DNA of 14,803 nucleotides from Candidatus Sulfotelmatobacter sp. GTDB lineage: Bacteria; Acidobacteriota; Terriglobia; Terriglobales; Acidobacteriaceae. Shown here in pieces: positions 7,604-14,099 of the stretch. The stretch's first letter is position 1. Each line of letters opens with the position of its first letter. Position numbers and translations under genes: made by a program. The stretch is taken from positions 1 to 14,803 of the forward strand of contig JASIEN010000657.1 of the NCBI GenBank assembly GCA_030045935.1, given 5' to 3'. The notes under the pieces were generated by a model. The model was not told the DNA's origin. It ran no database searches and saw nothing but the letters and a program-made list of their open reading frames with translations.

Positions 7604-8602
7604 TTATTGCACCTGACTTCCATTTCTCTGCGCTTGCGTTTGTGATGCTGCACTGGCTGTTGTTTTCACCCCGGCGGGTTTGCTGGAAATCGATTTGATA
7701 TAGGCAACCAGTTCGTTCACCTGCTCTTCTGTGAGCAGCCCCTGAAATGTTGGCATGATCGGTTTGAATCCCTTCACGCGCTTGGCGCCGGGATCCAGGA
7801 TACTTTCTCGCAAATAATTTTCGTCGGCTGTAACGGTGCGGCCATCCTCCAGCTCAACGGGGTTCCCGAAGACACCTTGGAGATTGGGGCCGCGGCCCTG
7901 CACGTCACTGCGATGGCAGGTGGAACAACCCAGTTCGGCAAAAACTTTTTCGCCGCTGTCTGAGAGCGGACCGTTGGGCCCGGCGTTGATCCAGGCTTCA
8001 TACTGCGCCGGTTCGAGCACAACAATATTGCCCACCATGCCGGAGTGTTGCGTGCCGCAATATTCAGCGCAAAACAGGTGATAGGTGCCAGGCTTGGTCG
8101 CGCGAAACCACTCGACCGTATAGCGGCCGGGGAGCACGTCCTGCTTCACGCGAAATGCGGGAATGTAGAAACTGTGAATCACATCCTGCGAGGTCATAAT
8201 GAGTTTCACATCGCGGCCGACGGGCACGTGCAGTTCGTTGATCTCGCGCTGGCCCTCCGCGTGTTCCACCTTCCACATCCATTGCTTGGCGACCACGTAA
8301 ACTTCGGTTGCGTCGGCGGGAGGGGTTCGCTGGCTGAAATAGACGACTGCACCCCAGGCAAAGATGACCATGAAGATGCAGAAGGGGATGACGCTCCAGG
8401 TGATTTCAAGGGCATTGGAGCCTTCGATCTGTTCGGCGCGGACACCGGCACGCTTGCGGAAACGCGCCGCAAAATAGATGACCAGCGTGCAGACCAGTAG
8501 CGCCATCATCCCCGTGATAATGAGCAGGAATATATAGAGCGCGTCCACGCGGTGGGCGAGCGTGGATGCCTGCTGCGGCCATAATGGAAAATCGTTAAGC
8601 AT
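7604..8602 (-). CDS. coxB: Cytochrome c oxidase subunit II fused to cytochrome c
   Basis: The 332 residues begin with a two-helix membrane hairpin (about 19-46 and 68-90), followed by the periplasmic cupredoxin domain. Its CuA ligands are all visible: H143 in DVIHSFYIP, then CAEYCGTQHSGM with C178, E180, C182, H186 and M189. A cytochrome c domain is fused behind it, with haem motif CSTCH (226-230) and probable axial M283 in PIMPTF. The fusion defines a caa3 oxidase and gives the electron entry from ActE or a soluble cytochrome c. The Gln/Ser/Ala-rich tail after about 308 looks disordered. No cleavable signal is apparent. The ATG overlaps the end of the SCO gene by 8 bp, suggesting coupled translation of chaperone and client. 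Confidence 0.96.
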   Translation of the reverse strand: MLNDFPLWPQQASTLAHRVDALYIFLLIITGMMALLVCTLVIYFAARFRKRAGVRAEQIEGSNALEITWSVIPFCIFMVIFAWGAVVYFSQRTPPADATEVYVVAKQWMWKVEHAEGQREINELHVPVGRDVKLIMTSQDVIHSFYIPAFRVKQDVLPGRYTVEWFRATKPGTYHLFCAEYCGTQHSGMVGNIVVLEPAQYEAWINAGPNGPLSDSGEKVFAELGCSTCHRSDVQGRGPNLQGVFGNPVELEDGRTVTADENYLRESILDPGAKRVKGFKPIMPTFQGLLTEEQVNELVAYIKSISSKPAGVKTTASAASQTQAQRNGSQVQ

Positions 8603-9461
8603 ATCGAGTGTTCGTTCCCGCCTTCTTCACTGCGGCGCGGTCCAGCCGCCAGAGAACGAGCAGCAATCCACCGATCAGCAGAATTGTCGCTGCCGCACCC
8701 AGCCGAAGAATGTTCGTGACCATAGCGCCGTATTTCCCCGTCTGCGGGTCGTAGTGGTAGCAATAAAGCAGCACTGCATCGACCGCGTTGCCAATTTTGT
8801 TTTGTGAGGCTTCGACCAGTCCCAGGCGCACATCCTTTGGGGGAAAGTCGACGCCATAGAAGTATCGCGAGATGCGCCCCTGCGGAGTGAGCACCATGAT
8901 CGCTGTGGCGTGCGCGTACTGATTTGTTTTCTCGTCGTATTGATATTGAAATCCGACAGCCTTGGTCAGCGCATTAATCGATTCGGGCGGGCCCGTCAGA
9001 AAATGCCAGCCTTGAGCGGCGCTAGGACGCCCGTAGCGGTCGACATAATCTTTCTTCTTAGTTGCGGCCATCTCAGGAGTTTCGCGCGGATCGAAGCTGA
9101 CGGTGATGACATCGAATTCGTTGCCCACATCGAATTTGATCAGGCGCATGGCGCTGGCGAGCCCGGCAAGCGCCTCGCCGCACAACATGGTGCAGTTGTA
9201 GTAGACAAGATTGAGGATCATCGGCTTCCGGCCGAAATAATCACCCAGCTTCACCGGCTTGCCGGATTCATCGTGGAAGGCGAGATCGGGCGGAACTTGC
9301 GCGTCGAGATGCTGTTCGATGCCAACGTTCTCCAGTCTCGGCGGCCGCGTGTTCGCCGGCGGCGACATGATGCCGTTGTTCATCTGGGCGGAGGCGGAGG
9401 ACGCGAGCGTTATCAGTGCGAGCGTCGCTACAAGAATCGAATTGTGCTTCGTCGAATTCAC
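8595..9461 (-). CDS. SCO1/SenC-type copper chaperone for CuA
   Basis: This 288-residue secreted, membrane-tethered thioredoxin-fold protein delivers copper to, or reduces, the CuA site of CoxB. The copper motif is YYNCTMLCGEAL, with C90 and C94 spaced CxxxC, and the partner histidine is H184 in QYAHATAIMVLTPQGR. An N-terminal signal peptide (about 1-26, ending ASSASA) precedes the domain. A C-terminal hydrophobic helix (about 254-271) with a basic tail anchors it, so the copper site faces the periplasm. The start is GTG at 9461 with no good Shine-Dalgarno sequence; it is chosen because it gives a complete signal peptide. It lies directly before coxB, its presumed client. C234 near the end (YCYHYDP) is an extra cysteine of unknown use. 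Confidence 0.92.
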   Translation of the reverse strand: MNSTKHNSILVATLALITLASSASAQMNNGIMSPPANTRPPRLENVGIEQHLDAQVPPDLAFHDESGKPVKLGDYFGRKPMILNLVYYNCTMLCGEALAGLASAMRLIKFDVGNEFDVITVSFDPRETPEMAATKKKDYVDRYGRPSAAQGWHFLTGPPESINALTKAVGFQYQYDEKTNQYAHATAIMVLTPQGRISRYFYGVDFPPKDVRLGLVEASQNKIGNAVDAVLLYCYHYDPQTGKYGAMVTNILRLGAAATILLIGGLLLVLWRLDRAAVKKAGTNTRYA

Positions 9462-9494
9462 TTCTAAATCGTTCTCGAAGAATCCAAGTCTCAG

Positions 9495-9545
9495 CGGCTA
9501 AAGCCGATCTGTTTACTGCGTTTTATCGGTACGGCTGGAAGCCGT
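9495..9545. repeat. Twin palindrome at the 3' end of the 170-codon gene
   Basis: CGGCTAAAGCCG (9495-9506, 5-bp arms, AA loop) and ACGGCT-GGA-AGCCGT (9531-9545, 6-bp arms) are separated by 24 nt. The first lies in the 51-bp gap before the SCO gene. The second is inside the 170-codon gene, encoding residues 161-165, and is followed by GCCCTTCCC. The copy at 14037-14090 has the same order, spacing and right flank, so they are the same kind of element in the same orientation. Confidence 0.8.
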
Positions 9546-10025
9546 GCCCTTCCCATTCTCCGTAGCCCCCGCCGCATTGGCCGCATAGCGCGCGATATTG
9601 TCCTGCGGCCGCACGGGCAATCCCCGCTGTACGAGCAAATCCATTGCCCGATCGATCGGGATGTGCACCGTGCCAGCTTTCTGGTCGATCCATCCGTAGG
9701 TGTAAAGCCGGTCCTGTTCCTCAGTCAGAATGCCGTTCAATTGGTTGATCTCGTCATTTTCCAGGCGCGGATTAGGAAACGCCGTCTCCGGGTATCCGCG
9801 AGGCACATGGCGCGTGTCTTCCGGAACCTTGGTGAGCAGCGGATTTACCGGCGTTTGCGAGGCCTTCTCGAAACGGTCGAGTAACACAAAAATGCCGCGC
9901 AGCAGGAAGAGAGAGAGCACGGTCGCAACGCCCAGGATCAGCAGGAAGTAAAAGACATTCCTCGGCATCATGTCCTGATGCTCGTAGCTGCCGTGAGCGT
10001 GTTCGTGATCGATGTCGTTCGTCAT
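9513..10025 (-). CDS. Unnamed single-TM protein of the ACIII-caa3 cluster
   Basis: I do not recognise a named family for this 170-residue protein. A histidine-rich N-terminus (HEHAHGSYEHQD, residues 7-18) precedes one membrane helix (about 24-49). A soluble part follows, which probably lies outside the cytoplasm. Its core is YGWIDQKAGTVHIPIDRAMD (110-129), followed by LLVQRGLPVR. I recall similar strings in short hypothetical proteins beside oxidase genes of acidobacteria, unverified. A region PEDTRHVPRGYPETAFPNPRLE (68-89) is proline-rich. There is no Cys and no haem motif, so it is not an electron carrier. The place between actF (38-bp gap) and the SCO gene suggests an accessory subunit or assembly factor of the ACIII-oxidase supercomplex, or a copper-handling helper given the histidines. 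Its last residues are encoded by a palindromic repeat and are likely not functional. Confidence 0.85.
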   Translation of the reverse strand: MTNDIDHEHAHGSYEHQDMMPRNVFYFLLILGVATVLSLFLLRGIFVLLDRFEKASQTPVNPLLTKVPEDTRHVPRGYPETAFPNPRLENDEINQLNGILTEEQDRLYTYGWIDQKAGTVHIPIDRAMDLLVQRGLPVRPQDNIARYAANAAGATENGKGTASSRTDKTQ

Positions 10026-10063
10026 GCGTTCATCTCTGTAAAGCGCCTGTCCATACTGCGCAT

Positions 10064-11281
10064 TTATCCATGCCTAGGCTCCAGAACCTCACCGATGCTG
10101 GCGTCGTATGCAGGCAGCAGGGGTAGAGAGGCCAGGTTGCGGAAGTAAAATCCCAACCAAAGACAGCCCATTGCGCACGATACAACGATGTCAGCTAGCG
10201 TGAAGTGCAGGGTCTGCGAGAAATTCGGCTCGATGATCCAGAACAGATCGAGCCAGCGCATGAACAGCAGCCAAACAGCCAGCCAAAACAGCTTTCGAAT
10301 GTTCCGCTTGAACGGTCGCGAAAGCAGAATGGCGAACGGAACACAAAAATGGAATAGGGCCAAAATCAGGCCGATCCACCCCCAGCCGCCGTTCAGCCGT
10401 TTCAGATAAAACGTGATTTCATTGGGCAGATTTCCCGCCCAGATAATCAGCCACTGTGAAAACGAGAAGTACGCCCAGAGCATGATGAAGGTCAGCATCC
10501 ACTTGCCATGATCGTGGACGAAATCCGGCTTGAGCAGCTCCGACATGGGTTTGTAGTCCGACAGAATACGCTCCACAAACACGGCGAAGCAGATGGCAGA
10601 AAGCAGCTGCCCTGCCAGAATGATCAGACCGAAAATCGTTGAGATCCATGTGGGGTCGAGCGACATGACCCAATCGATGGCGGCGAAAGTAATGGTGAAA
10701 CCGTAGAGAATCAACCCTGGCCCACTCAGGCGCGCGAAACGCTTGGTATTGTCGCGCGTCGAGGGCGAATCTCCTTCATGCGACCACTTGGTAAGCAGGA
10801 AAGAGAGAACATTCCAGATCGCAAAATAGATGATGGCGCGAATGATGAAGCCGGGCATGTTCAAATACCCGCGAACATCCGGGTACTTGATCAGGTGCTC
10901 CCGGATGTGATCGTCAGTTATCGACGAGACCGGCATCGCCCATGGATAGATACGGTGCTGCAACACTGCGATGGGAATCGGAATGAACAGCACTGTGAGA
11001 ATCGGCAGAGTTCGCATGGCCGCGCCCTGGATGCGGCGAATGACCACGCCCCATCCGCCACCGGTGAGATGGCGGACCATGATAATGGCCATGGAGCCGA
11101 GAGTGACGCCGAGCCAGTCCATGAAGGCGAGCAGGTACCCCCGATAGAATTCGTCAGGACGACAGAAGGCGAGGGCGATGGCTGCAATAGCGAGTACGAT
11201 GCCCGCAATCATCAGCCGCTGCGCCAGCGTCTTCACCACCGGAGGCGGCGAGAGATCGATATGAACCGCGGGCGCGCTCAT
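10064..11281 (-). CDS. actF: ACIII membrane subunit ActF
   Basis: This 405-residue integral membrane protein has about ten hydrophobic segments. It resembles ActF, the NrfD-like second large membrane subunit of Alternative Complex III. Recognisable pieces are YRGYLLAFMDWLGVTLGSM near residue 50, HLTGGGWG near 71, TFAAIDWVMSLDPTWISTIFG, and WLIIWAGNLPNEITFYLKR. In known ACIII structures ActC and ActF form paired membrane bundles; ActC is thought to bind quinol and ActF to contribute a possible proton path. The start ATG overlaps the actE stop in an ATGA junction. GAGGAG lies 5 nt upstream, encoded in actE, so translation is probably coupled and the start is firm. Confidence 0.92.
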   Translation of the reverse strand: MSAPAVHIDLSPPPVVKTLAQRLMIAGIVLAIAAIALAFCRPDEFYRGYLLAFMDWLGVTLGSMAIIMVRHLTGGGWGVVIRRIQGAAMRTLPILTVLFIPIPIAVLQHRIYPWAMPVSSITDDHIREHLIKYPDVRGYLNMPGFIIRAIIYFAIWNVLSFLLTKWSHEGDSPSTRDNTKRFARLSGPGLILYGFTITFAAIDWVMSLDPTWISTIFGLIILAGQLLSAICFAVFVERILSDYKPMSELLKPDFVHDHGKWMLTFIMLWAYFSFSQWLIIWAGNLPNEITFYLKRLNGGWGWIGLILALFHFCVPFAILLSRPFKRNIRKLFWLAVWLLFMRWLDLFWIIEPNFSQTLHFTLADIVVSCAMGCLWLGFYFRNLASLPLLPAYDASIGEVLEPRHG

Positions 11282-12009
11282 TTGTGCTCCTCGGATGACG
11301 GCGTCGAATTCATGATCACAGGCGGTGTTGCACCCGATCCGAGTTCAAATCTTGGTGGCTGCGATGGAATCGCCTGTCCCGCGGGCACGTCGGCTTGGGT
11401 TGCGTTCTGGCTGAGTTGCAGTGCGCGAATGTAGGCTACAATCTTCCAGCGATCTTGGGGCTCAAGCTGCGAGCGATAGTCGGGCATGGCGCCGAAGCCG
11501 TTCGTCATCACGTCGAAGAAATATCCGAGCGGAGCTTTTTGTAATCGTGGGATGTGGTATGAAGGCGGTTGCTGCGAGAATCCACGCGAAGGTACGAAGC
11601 CCTTGCCGTCGCCCAGAATCGAGTGGCAGGGCGAACAATAAATGTTGAAACGTTGGCGGCCACCCTCCAGAACTTCTTTGCTGACCGGGAACGGCATGTA
11701 GTCGCCGAAACTGTTGCCGATTCTTCCGCTATAGAAATAGGTGTCGGCGCGCAGCTGGCCGCGTGCAACCGTGCCCTCGACGAGTGGGCGTTCGGACCGC
11801 TGGTCGGGGAAGAACGCGCTGCGCTCAAACGGATTCTGCTTGGGCTGCACGTGCATGTCGAGACGGCAGGCCGGGAGGAGAGTAAACGCTGCAAGTGAAA
11901 TTACCAGCGCCGCTATGGGCGATTTCAGCCGCACGTAATCCCGCTTCTCGCAAAAGGCGCGAGAAGCGGGGCACCCCAGTTGTCTAGCTTTGCGTTGGAG
12001 GCGCGTCAT
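11278..12009 (-). CDS. actE: ACIII mono-haem cytochrome c lipoprotein ActE
   Basis: The 243 residues contain one haem motif, CSPCH (125-129), and a likely axial M175 in GFGAMPDY. They also hold the family stretch SERPLVEGTVARGQLR just after the membrane anchor. The signal is of lipoprotein type: ALVISLAAFTLLPAC with lipobox cysteine C48. ActE hands electrons from the Fe-S/haem part of ACIII to the oxidase. Start choice is uncertain. ATG at 12009 has GGAGGTG 8 nt upstream and overlaps the actD stop (TGATG), which favours it. However, residues 14-24 are then encoded by a perfect 12-bp hairpin, giving an unusually long 47-residue signal. A GTG at 11934 would give a textbook 22-residue lipoprotein signal (218 aa in all) but lacks a good Shine-Dalgarno sequence. 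The mature protein is the same either way. Confidence 0.9.
   Translation of the reverse strand: MTRLQRKARQLGCPASRAFCEKRDYVRLKSPIAALVISLAAFTLLPACRLDMHVQPKQNPFERSAFFPDQRSERPLVEGTVARGQLRADTYFYSGRIGNSFGDYMPFPVSKEVLEGGRQRFNIYCSPCHSILGDGKGFVPSRGFSQQPPSYHIPRLQKAPLGYFFDVMTNGFGAMPDYRSQLEPQDRWKIVAYIRALQLSQNATQADVPAGQAIPSQPPRFELGSGATPPVIMNSTPSSEEHK
11940..11970. repeat. Perfect 12-bp hairpin in the 5' codons of actE
   Basis: CCCGCTTCTCGC (11940-11951) and its exact reverse complement GCGAGAAGCGGG (11959-11970) flank a 7-nt loop, AAAAGGC. GCACCCC follows directly on the plus strand. The element lies between the ATG and the GTG candidate starts of actE. Its form, a GC-rich arm, an A-rich loop and a GGGGCACCC flank, recalls a dispersed hairpin I remember from acidobacterial genomes; that link is from memory only. 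It is too strong (12 of 12 paired) to be chance coding sequence. Confidence 0.85.
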
Positions 12010-12545
12010 CAACTGGGCACCTCCGAAATCGAGCGCGGTTGCAGGGTTTCGAGGAAGCTGCGGGTTTGCGGCGCGTTGTATTTTGGGTCCGACGAAAACA
12101 CGATCAGGAAAAAGCGGTCCCTCGACGCCATCGCAAAGCGTGAAACGTTGAATACCGGGTGGTAGGGCATAGGTAGCCCGTTCAGGGCCAACATGCCGAA
12201 CACGGCGGAGAGCCCAGCGAATAGAATCGTCATCTCGAATGTAATGACGATAAAGGATGGCCACGAGTGCGTTGGCCTTCCCCCGATATTCAGTGGGTAG
12301 TCCACGGCCGACATCCACCACTGCATCAAGTAACCCGTGCAACCGCCGATGATGCCGCCGATCAGCACTACGAGCGGCACACTGTTGTGATGGAAACCGA
12401 TTTCATCGGCCAGGCCTTCGATGGGAAACGGGCTGTAAGCGTCGATCTTGCGATAGCCAGACTGATACGTTTTATGGGCCGCATCGAGCAGCGCCTGAGC
12501 CGAGTCGAACTCGGCCATCATGCCGTAGATGGGGTCGCGCTTCAT
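12009..12545 (-). CDS. actD: ACIII membrane subunit ActD (DUF3341)
   Basis: This 178-residue protein opens with a small soluble domain: MKRDPIYGMMAEFDSAQALL, then HKTYQSGYRKIDAYSPFPIEGL. A two-helix hairpin follows (about 54-78 and 96-122), and then a C-terminal soluble piece with RFAMASRDRFFLIVFSSDP. This is the ActD/DUF3341 pattern. ActD has no cofactor and packs beside the ActC/ActF bundles. The family always starts close to the 'YGxxAEF' motif, so the ATG at 12545 is taken. An in-frame ORF extends to 12635, but those 30 residues are low-complexity Arg/Gly/His and unlike ActD. No Shine-Dalgarno sequence stands at normal distance; the only purine-rich stretch is about 25 nt upstream within a hairpin. 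Confidence 0.9.
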   Translation of the reverse strand: MKRDPIYGMMAEFDSAQALLDAAHKTYQSGYRKIDAYSPFPIEGLADEIGFHHNSVPLVVLIGGIIGGCTGYLMQWWMSAVDYPLNIGGRPTHSWPSFIVITFEMTILFAGLSAVFGMLALNGLPMPYHPVFNVSRFAMASRDRFFLIVFSSDPKYNAPQTRSFLETLQPRSISEVPS

Positions 12546-12560
12546 GTTATGAAAACCGCT

Positions 12561-12579
12561 CGGGAGCAATCTCCTCCCG
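12561..12579. repeat. Hairpin covering the only SD-like stretch before actD
   Basis: CGGGAG (12561-12566) and CTCCCG (12574-12579) can pair across a 7-nt loop. On the minus strand the element reads CGGGAGGAGATTGCTCCCG, so GGGAGGAG would be half buried in the stem. It lies about 16-34 nt upstream of the actD ATG. A role in translation control is an inference. Confidence 0.4.
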
Positions 12580-12613
12580 CGATGTTGAAGGCCTTCATGC
12601 CATCTCCCACCAC

Positions 12614-12650
12614 AGCGCGCCACACCTTTATGCAATTTGCACGGCGCGCT
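12614..12650. repeat. Inverted repeat 3' of actC
   Basis: AGCGCGCC (12614-12621) and GGCGCGCT (12643-12650) are perfect 8-bp arms around a 21-nt loop. That loop holds a second palindrome, TGCAA-T-TTGCA (12631-12641). The outer stem begins one base beyond the actC stop codon. It may be a 3' stabilising or processing hairpin. No U-run follows, and the downstream act genes continue, so it is not a strong terminator. Confidence 0.45.
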
Positions 12651-12651
12651 T

Positions 12652-14025
12652 TCATTCTTTCACCTCTGCTTCCGGCAGCAGCGTGCGCATCTCAAAGATC
12701 GAAATCGAGGGCAACACGCGCAGGAACAGGAACATCAGCATCAGGAACATGCCGATCGTTCCGAAGAAGGTCATAAAGTCCCACCTCGTTGGGTAGTACA
12801 TCCCCCACGAAGAGTTCAGGAAGTCGCGGTGCAGGCTGACCACGACGATAATGAAGCGCTCCAGCCACATTCCCACCAGAATTACGAATGAAACTGCGAA
12901 GAGCAACACCGGGCTGGTTCGGAACTTGCGAATCCACAGCACCTGCGGAATAAAAATGTTGCAGGTGAGCAGCGAGTAATACAAGAAAGCGTATGGGCCG
13001 TGCAGGCGGTTCCACACTGTGAAAGCGTCGTAGCGGTCTCCACTGTACCAGCCCATGAAAGCCTCGATGCCGTAGCCGTAGGCGACGATGAGTCCAGTGG
13101 CCAGCATCACTTTGGCAGAATTCTGCAGGTGCCGCTCGGTGATGAAATCTTCCAGACCATAGATTTTGCGAATGGGAATGGCGAGCATGAGCACCATCGC
13201 AAATCCGGAATAAATTGCGCCTGCGACGAAATACGGCGGGAAGATCGTCGTATGCCAGCCAGGCACGATCCCGATAGCGAAATCGAAACTGACCACGGTG
13301 TGAACGGAGAGAACTAGCGGCGTGGCCAGTCCCGCCAAGAGAAGATAAGCGGTCTCGTAGCGGGCCCAGTGGCGTGCCGAACCGCGCCACCCCATTGACA
13401 ATATGCCGTAAATGATTGCAGCCGCCCGATTGGTGGCGCGGTCGCGCAGCGTTCCCAGATCGGGGATGAGCCCGATGAACCAGAAGATCGCCGAGATGGT
13501 GCCGTAAGTTGAGACCGCGAACACGTCCCACATGAGCGGGCTGCGGAATTGCGGCCACACCCGCATGGTGTTGGGATAAGGAAACAGCCAGTATGCGAGC
13601 CAGGGCCGGCCAACGTGAAGCAGGGGAAATAATCCCGCACAGGCGACCGCGAACAGCGTCATTGCTTCCGCGAATCGGTTAATGGAATTTCGCCAGGGTT
13701 GCCGCAATAAGAGAAGAATGGCTGAGATCAGAGTGCCGGCATGGCCGATGCCGATCCACCAGACGAAGTTCACGATAGCAAATCCCCATCCGATCGGAAT
13801 TGTGACACCCCATATTCCGATGCCTCTCAGAAAGAGATAGCCAATGGCGTAGAGCAGCATCATGGTCGCCAGAAAAGCGATGCCGAAGCCGACGAACCAT
13901 CCGTTCGACGTGGGGCGCGTAAGAACGATGGCGCTGATTTTTTCCGTGACCGTGGCGAAGGTGTAGCCCGGTTCGATCACTGGAGCGCTCGCTGCGTCGA
14001 TCGTCACTTTGCTGGTTTCGTCCAT
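12652..14025 (-). CDS. actC: ACIII quinol-oxidising membrane subunit ActC (NrfD-like)
   Basis: This 457-residue protein has about ten membrane helices and belongs to the NrfD/PsrC family. It is the subunit thought to bind quinol and pass electrons to the Fe-S clusters of ActB. Characteristic stretches are PGYTFATVTEKI at the N-terminus, NFVWWIGIGHAGTLISAIL, FPLLHVGRPWLAYWLFPYP, LSVHTVVSFDFAIGIVPGWH and EAFMGWYSG. Histidines in the GHAGT, LLHVGRP and SVHTVVS segments match positions considered part of the quinol/proton path in this family. The ATG at 14025 is preferred. A TTG at 14052 would add nine residues that are encoded by the left arm of a palindromic repeat. No Shine-Dalgarno sequence is visible, because that repeat ends 11 nt before the ATG. 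Confidence 0.94.
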   Translation of the reverse strand: MDETSKVTIDAASAPVIEPGYTFATVTEKISAIVLTRPTSNGWFVGFGIAFLATMMLLYAIGYLFLRGIGIWGVTIPIGWGFAIVNFVWWIGIGHAGTLISAILLLLRQPWRNSINRFAEAMTLFAVACAGLFPLLHVGRPWLAYWLFPYPNTMRVWPQFRSPLMWDVFAVSTYGTISAIFWFIGLIPDLGTLRDRATNRAAAIIYGILSMGWRGSARHWARYETAYLLLAGLATPLVLSVHTVVSFDFAIGIVPGWHTTIFPPYFVAGAIYSGFAMVLMLAIPIRKIYGLEDFITERHLQNSAKVMLATGLIVAYGYGIEAFMGWYSGDRYDAFTVWNRLHGPYAFLYYSLLTCNIFIPQVLWIRKFRTSPVLLFAVSFVILVGMWLERFIIVVVSLHRDFLNSSWGMYYPTRWDFMTFFGTIGMFLMLMFLFLRVLPSISIFEMRTLLPEAEVKE

Positions 14026-14036
14026 TTTTTGCTGCT

Positions 14037-14090
14037 GGGCTAAAGCCCCCAATCAAGATTTTGTTTCTTCCCGCACGGCTGAAGCCGTGC
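14037..14090. repeat. Twin palindrome between actB and actC
   Basis: GGGCTAAAGCCC (14037-14048, 5-bp arms, AA loop) and GCACGGCTGAAGCCGTGC (14073-14090, 8-bp arms, GA loop) are 24 nt apart and followed by CCTTTC. They fill most of the 74-bp actB-actC gap, and the first palindrome begins 12 nt from the actC ATG. Order, spacing and right flank match the element at 9495-9545. Confidence 0.85.
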
Positions 14091-14099
14091 CCTTTCAAA

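Noticed and set aside
10778..11434. A 218-codon plus-strand open frame across actE and actF
   Set aside because: It lies antisense across the junction of two solid genes, has no family features and no ribosome site.
12010..12342. Extension of actE up to 12342
   Set aside because: It would overlap over 300 bases of actD in another frame, while a well-placed ATG with a Shine-Dalgarno sequence exists at the TGATG junction.
12546..12635. N-terminal extension of actD to 12635
   Set aside because: The 30 extra residues are Arg/Gly/His-rich and unlike the family, which starts at the YGMMAEF segment. The stretch also overlaps RNA-like inverted repeats.
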